A stretch of 64,000 bases of DNA from Symmetrospora coprosmae (taxonomy: Eukaryota > Basidiomycota > Cystobasidiomycetes > Symmetrosporaceae): assembly GCA_008802785.1 (NCBI GenBank), contig VUYT01000034.1, positions 1-64,000 of the forward strand, written 5' to 3'. The notes beneath the pieces are model-generated. The model saw only the letters and a list, made by a program, of their open reading frames with translations. It made no database searches and was not told where the DNA came from. Positions 23,212 to 33,566 of the stretch are shown here, piece after piece (position 1 is the first letter of the stretch; each line of letters begins with the position of its first letter). The translations under genes and the position numbers were made by a program.

Positions 23212-24177
23212 CTCTGTATAGCTTGGCACCCTGGCTATCAAGTGCAGAGTGCGAGAGGTCGACCACGTCTCTCAAGCCCTCAGCAACCATCTTGGATCAG
23301 GCCTCTTTGTCCAATGTTTCTGCTCCATTACGTTGGTAGTGCCACCCTGGTAAACGTGCCATACCCAAAGCGCTCTGTGATCACCGTTATCTTGAAGTGC
23401 AAGTGTGGTATCCAGCCTGCTCTCCAGGACAATCGATACGTATTACGAGCAATCAATCGCGGCTGCCTGAAAGCTCCGTGTACCCTTGCAGATGTCTGCG
23501 AGGGTCCCATCAGCGGCGAGCCGCTTAAGGCTCTCTCCTCCCCCGCTTCCGATCGAGCACTCGAACAACCATCGATCCACGTAGCTGCGCATGTATGTGG
23601 TTGTATACCGCGTCGAGGCACAACCGCGTCGAGGCACAACCACGTCGCGGCGGTGTCACACTTGCTGACGCGAGACAAATAGGCCAAACCCTCGTCCATC
23701 ATTTGCTGATGTCGGGCGGAACGACCTCACACGGTTGTCTGTTCTTCTGTTCGCGCTCGTTAGAGGGGGAGCCGGAGATGTGGGTCCGGAAAGAGGCGCG
23801 AGAGGTACAGTAGGGACGGGACGGAATACCGGCGCCGGCTGCGGTGCGCCAGGGTCAGAAGAAAGGGGCGAGGAGAGAGGTTATCGACATACTGCTTGTA
23901 CGCGGCTACTACTGCTCCCTGCTATTACTCTGCGAAACACAGTCCACATCCAGGATAGCAGGCTCACACTAGTATCCCCAGGTCCCGGGCGCTTTCGGTC
24001 AATCGTCGCTCATGCGGCCACGCGGCCTTTCGGAAAGGTACCGGACAGCTGAGTATCGCCACCTGCAGATCGCGAATGCACATAGATTACAGGCCGCGCT
24101 GTCGACTGCAGCGTTGATCCTCTCTTCCTCACGCCTTCGAGCACTAGCGAGATCTCCTTACTCATTCCGGCCTAATC
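23212..24177. other. intergenic region upstream of the SQR gene
   Basis: Nearly 1 kb without a recognisable gene. It contains a short tandem repeat near 23608-23650. It probably holds the SQR promoter in its right half. Confidence 0.45.
23608..23650. repeat. 16-bp tandem repeat
   Basis: Two perfect copies of CCGCGTCGAGGCACAA, followed by a degenerate third start, lie in the gap before the SQR gene. The repeat is too short to classify. Confidence 0.8.
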
Positions 24178-25685
24178 ATGCTTGCGACCTCGGTCACGTT
24201 GCGCAAGTTCGCCAGCACCCTCACGAGCGCTGCCATTCCGACGGGCGTCCGGCACCGTGTGCTCATTGTCGGAGGAGGCACTGCAGGTACTACCATATCT
24301 GCTCAGCTTCGCCGGTCCAAGGCTTTTCGGCAGATCCTAGGAGATCGAGATAGCCCAGATGACATCGCAATTGTGGACCCTGCTACTGACCATCATTACC
24401 AGGCGAGTCTTTACATATCGATGCGCGCCTACCGAGTCTCACATCTCTCGTCTCTGCCGTCTCAGCCCGGTTGGACGTTGATCGGCGCAGGGTTGAAGCC
24501 CGGATACAGCATGGTCGATACCATGTCGAACGTTATTCCCAAGGGCGTCAAGCACTATAGTCAGGCTGTCGCCAAATTCGATCCGCACAACAACGCAGTC
24601 TTCACGCAAGAAGGGCACAGGATCGCCTACGATTATCTCGTGGTTGCCCCTGGCCTTGCAGTCAATTTTGATGGTATCCAGGGGCTGCCGGACGCCCTGG
24701 CGGACCCTCAGAGCGGCGTCAGCTCTATCTACAGTCTCCCAGGCGCTCAGAAGACCTGGCACAATATAAGCTCGCTCAAGAGCGGTAACGCCGTGTTCAC
24801 GCAGCCTGCTGGAATCGTCAAGTGCGCCGGCGCGCCGCAAAAAATCATGTGGTGAGTCAACTCACGTCACAGCGGGCTTACGCTGCAAGGCCTGACTATG
24901 TCACAGGATGGCTGCTTCCGAGTGGCGCCGTCGCGGCACCAGGGACAATATCGACATTGCATTTGCTACGGGAGGTGCAGGTGGGCCGGGTCCCCCGCTT
25001 CAGTCTATAGTCGATACTCAAGAAGACTGATTTTTTTGTCTGAGACTTTTCTACTGCAGCAATGTTCTCCGTGCCTAAATATGCCGAAGCCTTGAACAAA
25101 CTTCGGCTAGACCGGAACATCGAGGGCCTTTTCCAGACCAATCTGGTTGCGATTGACACCCGTGCCAGGATGGCCACCTTCGAGGCTCTTCGGCACAATG
25201 GGAAACAGATACACCGCCCGTACGACCTTCTGCACGTCACTCCGCCCCAAAGAGCGCACGAATTCGTAGCTGCCTCGCCGCTAGCCGATCCGGACACCGG
25301 ATTCGTGAAAGTGAGGTCGGACACCCTTCAGCACACGGAATTCGCCAATATATTCTCGCTGGGAGATTCAGCTGGCCTCCCAACATCCAAGACAGCCGCC
25401 GCTATTTCGTCCCAGGCACCTGTCCTGGTTGACAACTTGCTGGCAGTCATGCGGAAGGAGGCACCGATCTCCATTTATCAGGGATATTCGTCGTGCCCGC
25501 TCCTCACTGGCCACGGAGAGCTCATGCTCTGCGAGTTCAAATACGGGGGTGTCCCAGCCGAGACGTTTGCACCTTTTCTAGGTAGCCAGCACAAGCCCCG
25601 CCGTCTTTTTTACCATTTGAAGAAGGACATCTTCCCGCCGGTCTACTGGCGGTCTTTCCTGAAGGGATCCTGGTTCGGCGCGTAA
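24178..25685 (+). CDS. sulfide:quinone oxidoreductase, mitochondrial type (SQRDL/Hmt2)
   Basis: Four exons: 24178-24402, 24466-24851, 24907-24980 and 25060-25685; 436 aa. A basic leader (MLATSVTLRKFASTLTSAA) suggests mitochondrial import. The FAD-binding motif VLIVGGGTAGTT is at residues 28-39 and HHYQPGWTLIGAG follows. The two redox cysteines of the eukaryotic SQR group fall in VKCAGAPQKIMW (C195) and YSSCPLLTG (C374). NIFSLGDSAGLPTSKTAAAI is the second FAD contact, near residue 330. The enzyme oxidises sulfide, passes electrons to ubiquinone and delivers persulfide to glutathione or sulfite. Intron 1 (24403-24465) has a GC-AG boundary and is 63 nt with an open frame, so its retention would not stop translation. 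With the ETHE1-like enzymes it makes a two-step sulfide oxidation route. Confidence 0.95.
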
Positions 25686-26187
25686 GTCTCTATTGGCTCT
25701 ATTCGGCCAACATTCGCCTGCACACGCACTGACATAAATTCCGGTACGTGAAGATCCGGGATTTTCCGACCTCGCAGTGTCACCCTGCCAAACGCTTCGC
25801 CACAGGCGCAACCCGCTACAGCCAAATGATTGGCATCTTTCATACATTCTCTAGAGCGTGCTCGTCTCGTTTCCGAATCTATGGTTGGCTGGCAATGCAA
25901 ACAGTCCGCTTTGCCGTGCAACATTTGCTTGGTGGGAGTGTCGCGACTGCCCGATTCCCAATCCTTGAAGCAGAAAGGACCTGACATACAATGAGCAAAC
26001 GAAGCTGCTCGTGCCGTGCCACTGCAAATCAGAGAGGTGTCACAACTTACCCACGTACCAATCGATGTCCTGGATAATTGCCTCTCATAGCGAGTCCATC
26101 AGAAGGAAAGACTCGCAGCAGCGGGCAGAGGACGGCCCCGCGAGCCGCTATCCGAAGCGCTTGAATTGATGTGAGCAATAGGCGTGT
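25686..26187. other. right edge of the sulfur block, no gene seen
   Basis: About 500 bp between the SQR stop codon and the start of the broken MFS copy. No conserved coding segment was recognised. Confidence 0.45.
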
Positions 26188-26735
26188 TCAGCCGCATCTA
26201 TCTCGAGAGCAGTCACCGGCTCCGACAGGGTAAGTAATGCTGGCGAACATGTTGATATGCCAAGGTCGGGCTGCAAGAGCCGCTGCACCTATGTAAGCGA
26301 CTTCTCCACTAGGGCCCATGATGGCCGCGCCGAAAGAGCTAGAATCGCTAAAGAGCGTGGTGCAAAGCTTTGTAATTACTTGCCTTGGCAGATCCTGGAA
26401 ACAATGGAGGTCAACTAGAACTCGTGAAAGATGCGCATCGACGTCCATCAGAATCCAGAGATGATATCGGGAGGAGCCTGAGGTAAGCTCGCTAAAATCG
26501 CGAAGGCGGCTACGGGGAAATTCTAGGCGTAGCCTGTAGCTGGAGGTGGGAATGCGATTGTCTCTGTTGTTTTTGCAGGGATCAGCAAGGCGGCCGGCGT
26601 AGGCGGGTAGGACGTCGGTTCCTCTTCATGGACCGAAAGCGGTTTCATAGGGAAGACCGCGGCTGCATTGGTATAATTTTAGCTCTCATTGGCTTCGCTA
26701 TCGTGCACTTCCCCATTCGCCATGGTCTTTCAAGT
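26188..26735 (-). pseudogene. broken third copy of the MFS transporter
   Basis: It corresponds to the first exon and much of the second exon of the MFS genes at 7948 and 9971, in the same orientation, with many frame breaks. Clear matches on the plus strand are CAAGGCGGCCGGCGTAGGCG and ATTGGCTTCGCTATCGTGCA. The remaining four exons are absent. Its 5' end is fused directly to the AP180 upstream copy at 26749, an order opposite to the left locus, where the transporter's 3' end faces AP180. It looks closest to MFS copy 2 in the first exon. Confidence 0.85.
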
Positions 26736-26748
26736 TTTCCGCTTTCAT

Positions 26749-26978
26749 GACGGACTGGGAATTGGAGCGCTTCTGTTCAAGGGAATGTCCCTTCCGTAAA
26801 CGGGTGAGGTTTCGAATACGGCCATCCAATATGCGGCGGTGTAACTTGGTGAGAGCTGCGCAGGAGTGTGCACAGTGAGAGCAGCTCTCCCTCTATCTGT
26901 GTCCGACTGCGATGATGGACGGCGTTATGGCGAAAGAGCAAGTTGCAGGATGACGCCTGCCTCTTCCGGCAATAGCCG
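26749..26978 (+). repeat. AP180 upstream segment, right copy of a dispersed duplication
   Basis: Near-identical copy of 7665-7896 in the same orientation. There is no AP180 coding sequence next to it. The junction with the MFS relic lies at a TTTTCCG match shared by the MFS 5' flank (near 11812) and the AP180 first-exon region (near 7656), which suggests microhomology joining. Confidence 0.92.
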
Positions 26979-27092
26979 TGTCCGGTTGGCAGACAGGTTA
27001 GGTTAAGTTAAAAGCAGACGAAACTAATAGCTACATGGCACTGCACTGCATAGACAACGGCACTGACCCATTCGCATTCGACTGACTTCCCC

Positions 27093-29618
27093 CTACGCCC
27101 TGAAGCTGACCGAGCCCAGGACCTGGTTCTGAAACTTGAGCACTACGGTCTTTGTCTGCAAACCGCTCGAGCCCGCCTCGTAGGCACCGCCCTGGCCATC
27201 TTCCTGCTGCCCGGCAGTATCTTCGAGCTTGGCAGGCGCTGAATACCTTCCTGTCTTAGCCGCCTGGCGTCGCCTCCTGCGTGAGCGTTCCCGACGACCT
27301 TTAAGCTGGCGGCTGTGCGCTGCAGCATCTTTGAGCTCGGCAGGCGTCAGGTCCTCCTCTCCTGCGACTTGCTTGTCGTAGGCCGCCTGGAGTCGTGCGG
27401 TGCGGTCATTTTGTGTCTTCTGTCTCTGCTTATGAGCTGAGGCATCTCTAAGCTCGGCAGGCGTGCAGAGCTCTCCTGTGGCCTGCTTGTCGAAGGCCGC
27501 CTTGATTCGTGCCTGGTACACCGAGCATCGTCCCTTCTTACGCTTGTACTCTGAAGCGTCTTTAAGCTCGGTAGGCGTCAAGCGCTGCCCTGCAACCTGC
27601 TTGTCGGAAGCCGCCTTGCCTCGTGCCCAACGATTTCTGTTCTCTTCGTTCATTTTGTCCAGGCCAGCCTTGACACGCTTGGAGAGAGTGCCCTTGTTGC
27701 GCGCTACTCGCGTTATTGCTGACTTGGCGAGCCTTGTCTCCGGGTCCGCCCACGCTTTCTTGTCCCATGCCCGCTTCAGAACTGCCGCGACCCCAGTGTA
27801 GGCAGCCTGCGCAGCTGCCAGAATGTCTTGGAGCTCGTACGACTCCTGGAAAGCTAGGGAGGGAAGGACGTCCCTCATATATGGGGCGATGTGTGGCAGC
27901 CGCAGACAATGGAGCATGTAGCGGTAGGCCTCGGGCGAATCTTGTGCCATCTCGTCGAGACTGAGTGTCTGGCACGACCACTTGGAGATGCGCTTGATTG
28001 AGGTGATACCGTAGCAGAGATCCGTGAATCTTAGGAATGATGCGGCAAGGTCTGGGCAAGAACTGCCGTTGAAGAAGTGGAACAGTCGGGCATTGGCGAC
28101 CTGATAGCGGACGAAGATGTTAGTAGAGCCGCGAATACAATTGCGCGTTATAGAGCTCGGTAGGCACGCACGATGCCCATCGCTGCTCGGAAGCCCATCG
28201 TGAGCTTTGCCGCCATGGAGTAGGTCTGCAACAGCGCAGAGGCTTGTCGCCAGGTCTGATTCTCGAGCTTTTCCAGAGTCACGGTGCCCCCGTAGGCGCC
28301 TTTGCCGCCCCCAAAATCGAGCTCAATGGAGACGACAATCTTCTGGATCCGCGCGTGGCGCAGCCTGTCGTAATTCGCGGCCCCGTACAGCTTGTGGAGG
28401 AGAGGAAGGAGCTCTCGCTCAGCGCCGTCAAAATGCTGGGCCCACTCGTGTGTCGCGCCATCGAAAAGACCGGCCCAGAGGCCCTCCAGTTCTTTCCCTT
28501 GCAGCAGGGTTGTCTGGTTGCCGAGCTCTAGACGAGCCCGCTTCTCGTACCACATCTGAAGAAAGTTAAAGACGCGGAGAATGAATGCGTCCTTCTGCAT
28601 CGGTTTCTTGCCCGTCTTCCTGTTGGTATAGAGGCGAGTACTCGTGTCCATGACGCTGACATCGGGAGCATCAAAGCCGAGATCTCGTGCTTCGTCGACG
28701 GTCCAGCTGTGATTCTCCGGGCTCATAGGCTTGCCCTTTGGCTCCTCCAGCGTACTCCAATTCCACTGCACGACGCCCGAGCCCTGGTAAGCGGAGGGAA
28801 CTCGTCCAAGCTCCTCTGGCGAGGCTACGCCGGTGATTTCTGCCATGGCGAGAACCTGCAAGGCCACGTCCTCCCAAGTCGTGTCGTCTAGATGGAGCGT
28901 GCGAGGGGTCGATGAAGGAGAGGCTGAGCTGGTCGTGGAAGAAGCTCCGAATGAAGCAGTCTCTGCGGGAGAAGTAGATGTGCTGGGCTGTCTAGTCCAG
29001 ACGGGGAAAGCAGGAGCCGTAGAAGATGTTGAAGATCCAGCTGGGGAAGAAAGGGTGGGTGGGAAGATGCCCAAGCCCTGGAAGGCCTCGGTCGCGTCGG
29101 CTGCACGAGCAGCATCTGTGAGCGCCATCTGATCGATTCCGTCGTAGACGGCCCGGGCGATGTCAACATCCTCAAGTGTGAAGAAGGGAAGGGTGGTCTC
29201 GTCTTCCTCCGGGACGACGTTGGCGAACGTCTCCATCGCGTCTCGCGTCTCTTCGTCGGCATTGCCGTCCTCGTCGAAACCCTTTTCGGCATTGAATTCG
29301 TACTCGTTGTTGTCCTCATCTGCAACTACCTTCCCTTTCCCTTTGGAGGAGGTGCCCGAGCCAGAAGCGACGGGAGGACTGAAAGCGGGGGAAGCAGCTG
29401 CGGAAGCGAGTGAGGAAGCATACAAGGTTGTTGGGAAGAGGCTGGTAAAGAGGGTCTGAGCAGGCGTTGCTGCTGCTGCTGCTGCTGTAGGCACAGTCCC
29501 GGCATGAAGTCCATCTCAGTTCAGGCACTAAAGCCAGCACCCGCACGTGAAACTCACGCTCGGCTGTCCTGGCCCTCTTGACAGCAGCGCTGGACGTGCC
29601 GGAGCTGGAAGAGGTCAT
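27093..29618 (-). CDS. orphan 793-aa protein with basic C-terminal repeats
   Basis: Three exons: 29558-29618, 28172-29484 and 27093-28100; frames agree at both GT-AG junctions. No family was recognised. The first 130 residues are low-complexity (Ser/Thr/Ala-rich, with an acidic patch near VADEDNNEYEF). Residues about 200-450 look folded and contain VQWNWSTLEEPKGKPMSPEN, FNFLQMWYEKRARLELGNQ and QKIVVSIELDFGGGKGAYGG. The C-terminus has three tandem units of about 38 residues of the form DKQVAGxxLTPxELKDAxxH followed by a basic run, ending in RERSRRRRRQ, so nuclear or nucleic-acid binding is possible (inference). It sits among duplicated fragments and may belong to a lineage-specific family. Expression and homologues cannot be judged from sequence alone. 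Confidence 0.7.
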
Positions 29619-30301
29619 ACTGGACGCGCCTGGGACGTGAGGAGGGCGTGTAGAGCCGTCAGCCAGGCTGCCGCGCAGCAGGAGGAACCAGGTTAGTAGA
29701 GCTGCAGGTGGGTACCTGGCGCGTCCTGCTCCTGCTCGTCAGCCAGTCGTCGCTTTGCTCGCTGTCCCCGTGTCAGCATGGTGTGCTGTATTGCAGAGTT
29801 GGCAGCATCCAGAGCAGGAGCCGCTCTCTACGCGTACACAAACCCTCCCTACTGCTATGCGCCGTGCCCCTGGCCTCCCATGGTGGAGTGCTGCTCTCCC
29901 TCTCTTTCTCCGTCCGTCAGTGGCGACCCCGTACCTGATCGGGAGGATAGGGGCAGGCGGTCCGAGAGCGACCCAGGCTCCATCCTCCCTGGCCATTGGC
30001 TCGCCCGCAACAGCAGAGCGCTCCTGCCGTAGACGCGTCTGGCTCCTTCATGCTGACTGACGCGACTGCTATCCTGCCTCTGCACTTCATTCGACGCTGA
30101 AAGTCGATGGTCGAGTCGGCGCAGAGCCAACCCTGACTGGTCCAAGTTGGAGGCTCCGCCCCTCCTTTGCTTCGGGGAAAAGCCGAGGGCGCCTTCACAG
30201 CTCCGAATCCTGAGGACGGTCTGCTCCGCTCCATCCGGTCATTCCAATATACCTGGCAAACGAGCTTCGTCTAAGCACAGCGGAGTCACTCTCCACGCAC
30301 A
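29619..30301. promoter_or_regulatory. divergent region between the two orphan genes
   Basis: 683 bp separate the start codons of the 793-aa (minus) and 151-aa (plus) genes. The right part (from about 30165) is the sequence that reappears in the relics at 9850 and 11842, so it was copied along with the small gene. No other gene was recognised. Confidence 0.5.
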
Positions 30302-30757
30302 ATGGACAACTCCAAGCACCTCTGGAACCCCATCTCCATCCGGGCCGAGCAGACTTTGCGCATCTCGCACGCCCTCGCGCTCGAGCACCTCGACATGTAC
30401 CTCGACAACGCTTCGAACGGAGGAGCCGGCTCGTTCAGCGACCAGAACATTGCGGCGCAGCTTGTCAGGCTGCAGGCTGGCTTGCGGGACGAGCAGGTCC
30501 GGCGGGTGCAGGACACGCCGGCTGCGCGCAACAACGAGGAAATTGCGGCGGAGGCCGTAGGCCCGGAAAAGAGTAGCAAAAAGCGCAAGAGGGAGAGGAA
30601 GCTGCAGGAAGCGCAGAACGGCGCAGCGGCGGACTCCTCTGTCGCAGACGTAACAACCGGAGAGGCAGACGTGGAGGGGAGCTCGCAACCCGCCAAGAAG
30701 AAGAGAAAGGACAAGAGCAAGGTCAAGCTGGAGTCCAGCCAGAGTGCGCAACAGTAG
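30302..30757 (+). CDS. 151-aa basic nuclear-type orphan protein (intact copy)
   Basis: Single-exon frame starting MDNSKHLWNPISIRAEQTLR. The N-terminal 75 residues look helical (ISHALALEHLDMYLDN, NIAAQLVRLQAGLRDEQVRR). The rest is charged, with two strong nuclear-localisation-like stretches, SSKKRKRERK and PAKKKRKDKSK. No family was recognised. Two damaged copies of its 5' part lie beside the MFS genes (9850 and 11842), so this is the one functional version in the window. Codon choice is strongly G/C-ending, like the housekeeping genes. Confidence 0.72.
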   Translation: MDNSKHLWNPISIRAEQTLRISHALALEHLDMYLDNASNGGAGSFSDQNIAAQLVRLQAGLRDEQVRRVQDTPAARNNEEIAAEAVGPEKSSKKRKRERKLQEAQNGAAADSSVADVTTGEADVEGSSQPAKKKRKDKSKVKLESSQSAQQ

Positions 30758-31732
30758 CGCCTTCGATCGATGGGCTTCGCTCCAACGGGCCATCTCGCCG
30801 CTTTCACCAGGCACCCGCATCGTTATCAGCCAGACGTCATTCCCCTTCATCGGAGGTCACATCTGGCCGCACTTCACCCTTGGCGGCGGCGCAGTACAGC
30901 ACCGGCCGAGGAGGTCTAGACGATCTACCGCGTGCGTGTCTAGTCTGAGCAGCGTACTCAGCACGCATCAGCAGGATGGTAGCATTCTACGGGATGTGAT
31001 CCAAAACGAGGTTGGTGACAGCTGATCCTGCGAACGCGCTGGCGTACGTGTCACTGACCTTCATCGGTGCCACAGATCATAATGCGCCACATGACGCATG
31101 TGGAGGAGCCTCAGCAGGAGTTACCGCAAGACTGCTCGGGAGGAGCGGCGAGATTAGAAGCCGATGGTCTCGCGACCACGACCAGACCAGCATGGCGGTA
31201 CAGCTTCGTCCATTGCACACGAACGTCAGGCGCATCGGCACTTGTTCGCGAGGCTTCTGTGACAGATCTATCTGTTGCGCACACCGTCGATACGTGCTCG
31301 CCTCCGTCCGCAGCGGCTACCAAGCCGAGAGGCTTCTGACGTGACACCTATCCCAGACAAGAACGGCTGCGAGCCTTCAATAGTGGACGCCAGAGCATGC
31401 CAACCTAGCGTCAGCTGATCCTCCCCCACTTTCGGATTGCATAGCCTTCTTTGCGCGGAGGCGCTTGGCCCTTGTCTCCGATGCTGAAAGGGAAGCTTGA
31501 GCGATGAACCAGATGCCGTGATGGGCTGCTCAGCCAGCCCTTGTCAGAAGCGGTGGGAGCAGCATATGTAGGCGTGCTCGCACTCTCTGCTCTCTGCTCT
31601 CAACAAGCAAAACACACTTGCACTCTCCCGCAAAGATACCACATTCTACATTCCGCTCTTTCAATCTATATTCGCAACTATTACCCTCGTTACCTTACCC
31701 TGACCGCTCAACCACATACAAGCACGTTGGAC
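30758..31732. other. intergenic region upstream of thaumatin-like gene 1
   Basis: About 975 bp with no supported gene. The right end turns pyrimidine- and AC-rich just before the start codon at 31733, typical of a fungal leader. Confidence 0.5.
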
Positions 31733-32700
31733 ATGGCTAGCAGCATCGTCAATATCTCTGTCGCCCTCTTTGCGGTCGCGTTCCTGTTGGCAGTGGCACC
31801 ACAGGCAGCCATGGCCGATCACAAGATCACCTTTGTCAACAAATGTTCTGAGTCGCTTACTCCTTAGTAAGTACAGACCTGCTTTGCTGGGTCGAGTTTT
31901 GCTGACCTACGAGACGACGATCAAGCCTTAGGGACAACGACATCAATAAGCCGGCAGTCAAGTCAGTAGCACAGCATAATCTCTGCTAGAGCCGGTGCTG
32001 AAATCCTAGCACTTCATGCAGAGGCGACATTGTGCGTGCAGGCGAGAAGTGGTCGACCACGGTGCCAGAGACATGGGACGGAGGACGCTTGTGGGCGGTG
32101 AAGGATGGAGGTGTGTTAGGGTCCATATGGAGATACAGAGCTTGGCAACTGACTTCTGGATATCTCCGTTACATCCACCCAGTCACCGATCAGACTGTTC
32201 TGACTTATGGATCGATGTCCACGCTGGGAGAGTGCTCTCTCTTCCCTACTGGCAGCGGAAAGAAGAGCCAGTGTAACGTGGGTCATAGTCGCTGCGAGCG
32301 TGATACAGTGCTGCATGGTCAGCTGACGGTGGTCGTGCCAATCAGATCTCTCTCGCGTCGGGTATGTCGGCCTCCGCGACCCTAGCTTTTGGAGAAGGCG
32401 CCGACAAGACCAAGACATGCAACGACTATGCAAATGGAGATTGTTTTATCGTTGGAGAGACTGAGACACGCAAGCTCCGTGAGATTGCGCACCGAGAGCA
32501 TCAGGAGTATGTTCTTAGCTGATGCGTCTTTCGATGGACTCCGGTTCCCTGTAGATTCCTTAATTGACAACTCGGACCCCAATGCTGCGGTGACACTCAC
32601 ATATTTCAACTGTCTCTCCACGCCTATCACATATGCAGATTGGGCATCGTCAGGTGGTGCGCCTCCGGCCTCGGGACGCAAGGCACGGGCAATCCGTTGA
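31733..32700 (+). CDS. thaumatin-like secreted protein 1
   Basis: Six exons: 31733-31866, 31926-31961, 32010-32110, 32183-32277, 32346-32478 and 32555-32700; 214 aa. The N-terminus is a signal peptide (ALFAVAFLLAVAPQAAMA). Mature sequence starts DHKITFVNKCSESLTPY. Thaumatin-like features are ITFVNKC (strand 1), WSTTVPETWDGGRLWA (compare the G-x-x-x-x-x-x-W/G-R-x-W-G turn), TLGECSLFPTGSGKKSQCN and ISLASGMSASATLAFG. Far fewer cysteines are present than the 16 of plant thaumatins. Fungal relatives act at the cell wall, some with glucan-binding or glucanase activity; function here is not known. Paralogue 2 lies 0.9 kb downstream in the same orientation and supports the exon model. Confidence 0.72.
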
Positions 32701-33566
32701 TCCTGCCGGCGTGTTAAGACATTGACCGCTCTTGCGCTGTCAAGTACCAAGGCGTGGACCTCCTGGTGAGGCGACGCTGACGCCGTTTATGCCTACTCCT
32801 GCTTTGCGGGCTATCCCTAGTCTGTCCCGACATACCCCAACGCTCCGACTCCTTATGTCCCATCCCACGTATGACCAATCTCTCGCTTTCGCTTTTGGAG
32901 AGCTGAGGAAGGCTACAAAGTGATACCCTTCACCGGACCGCTAGTATCTTACGTTTGATGTTTCACAGATGAAGCGATGCTCGTCACGCTTGCTGCGATC
33001 GATGCGCCTTCCTCGACAAATGCGAAGCGTCTTCTACGCTAGTCGAGTACCGAGTGACTGGACGGTAAGCCATCATGCGATCTCAGGCTTCATGGAAGCG
33101 AGGCTGAGATGCGGTCGCAACGGTCACGCAATCGTGCCAGCTGACCTCGTTCGCACAAGCCAAGCTGCATAGCCTGCGACCATAGGCGGCCCCCAAGCGG
33201 AGTCTGCGCTCGGCTTCCGGCTCACCGCTACAAAGGGTGAAGATCTGCGATGGATTCTGCGTTCTCCATCGAACTGCATGCAACCTACGATTTAATCGGT
33301 TGCCGTTCTCTCCCTGTCTGTACTCCGTCTCGAGCGTCTCATATCCTGCCACCTCCCTGACACCTCCTCCTCTCCCACCCATTCCGCATCAATCGCTTGT
33401 TACATATCACCTCTGGTCATTCTGTCTACGATACCCTCCATCCTCATCTCGAATCTCTCCAAGTCTTCTATCTAACCCGCAAGCACCCCAGCACCGATCC
33501 CACTCTTCATTTGCGCTCCATCGTCCCGCATTGCATCCTGCCATCATAGCTCCGACAGCAGACAGC
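32701..33566. other. intergenic region between the thaumatin-like genes
   Basis: 866 bp. The open frame that runs into the next gene from about 33237 has no family match and reads through CT-rich leader DNA, so it is taken as 5' leader. No other gene seen. Confidence 0.45.
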
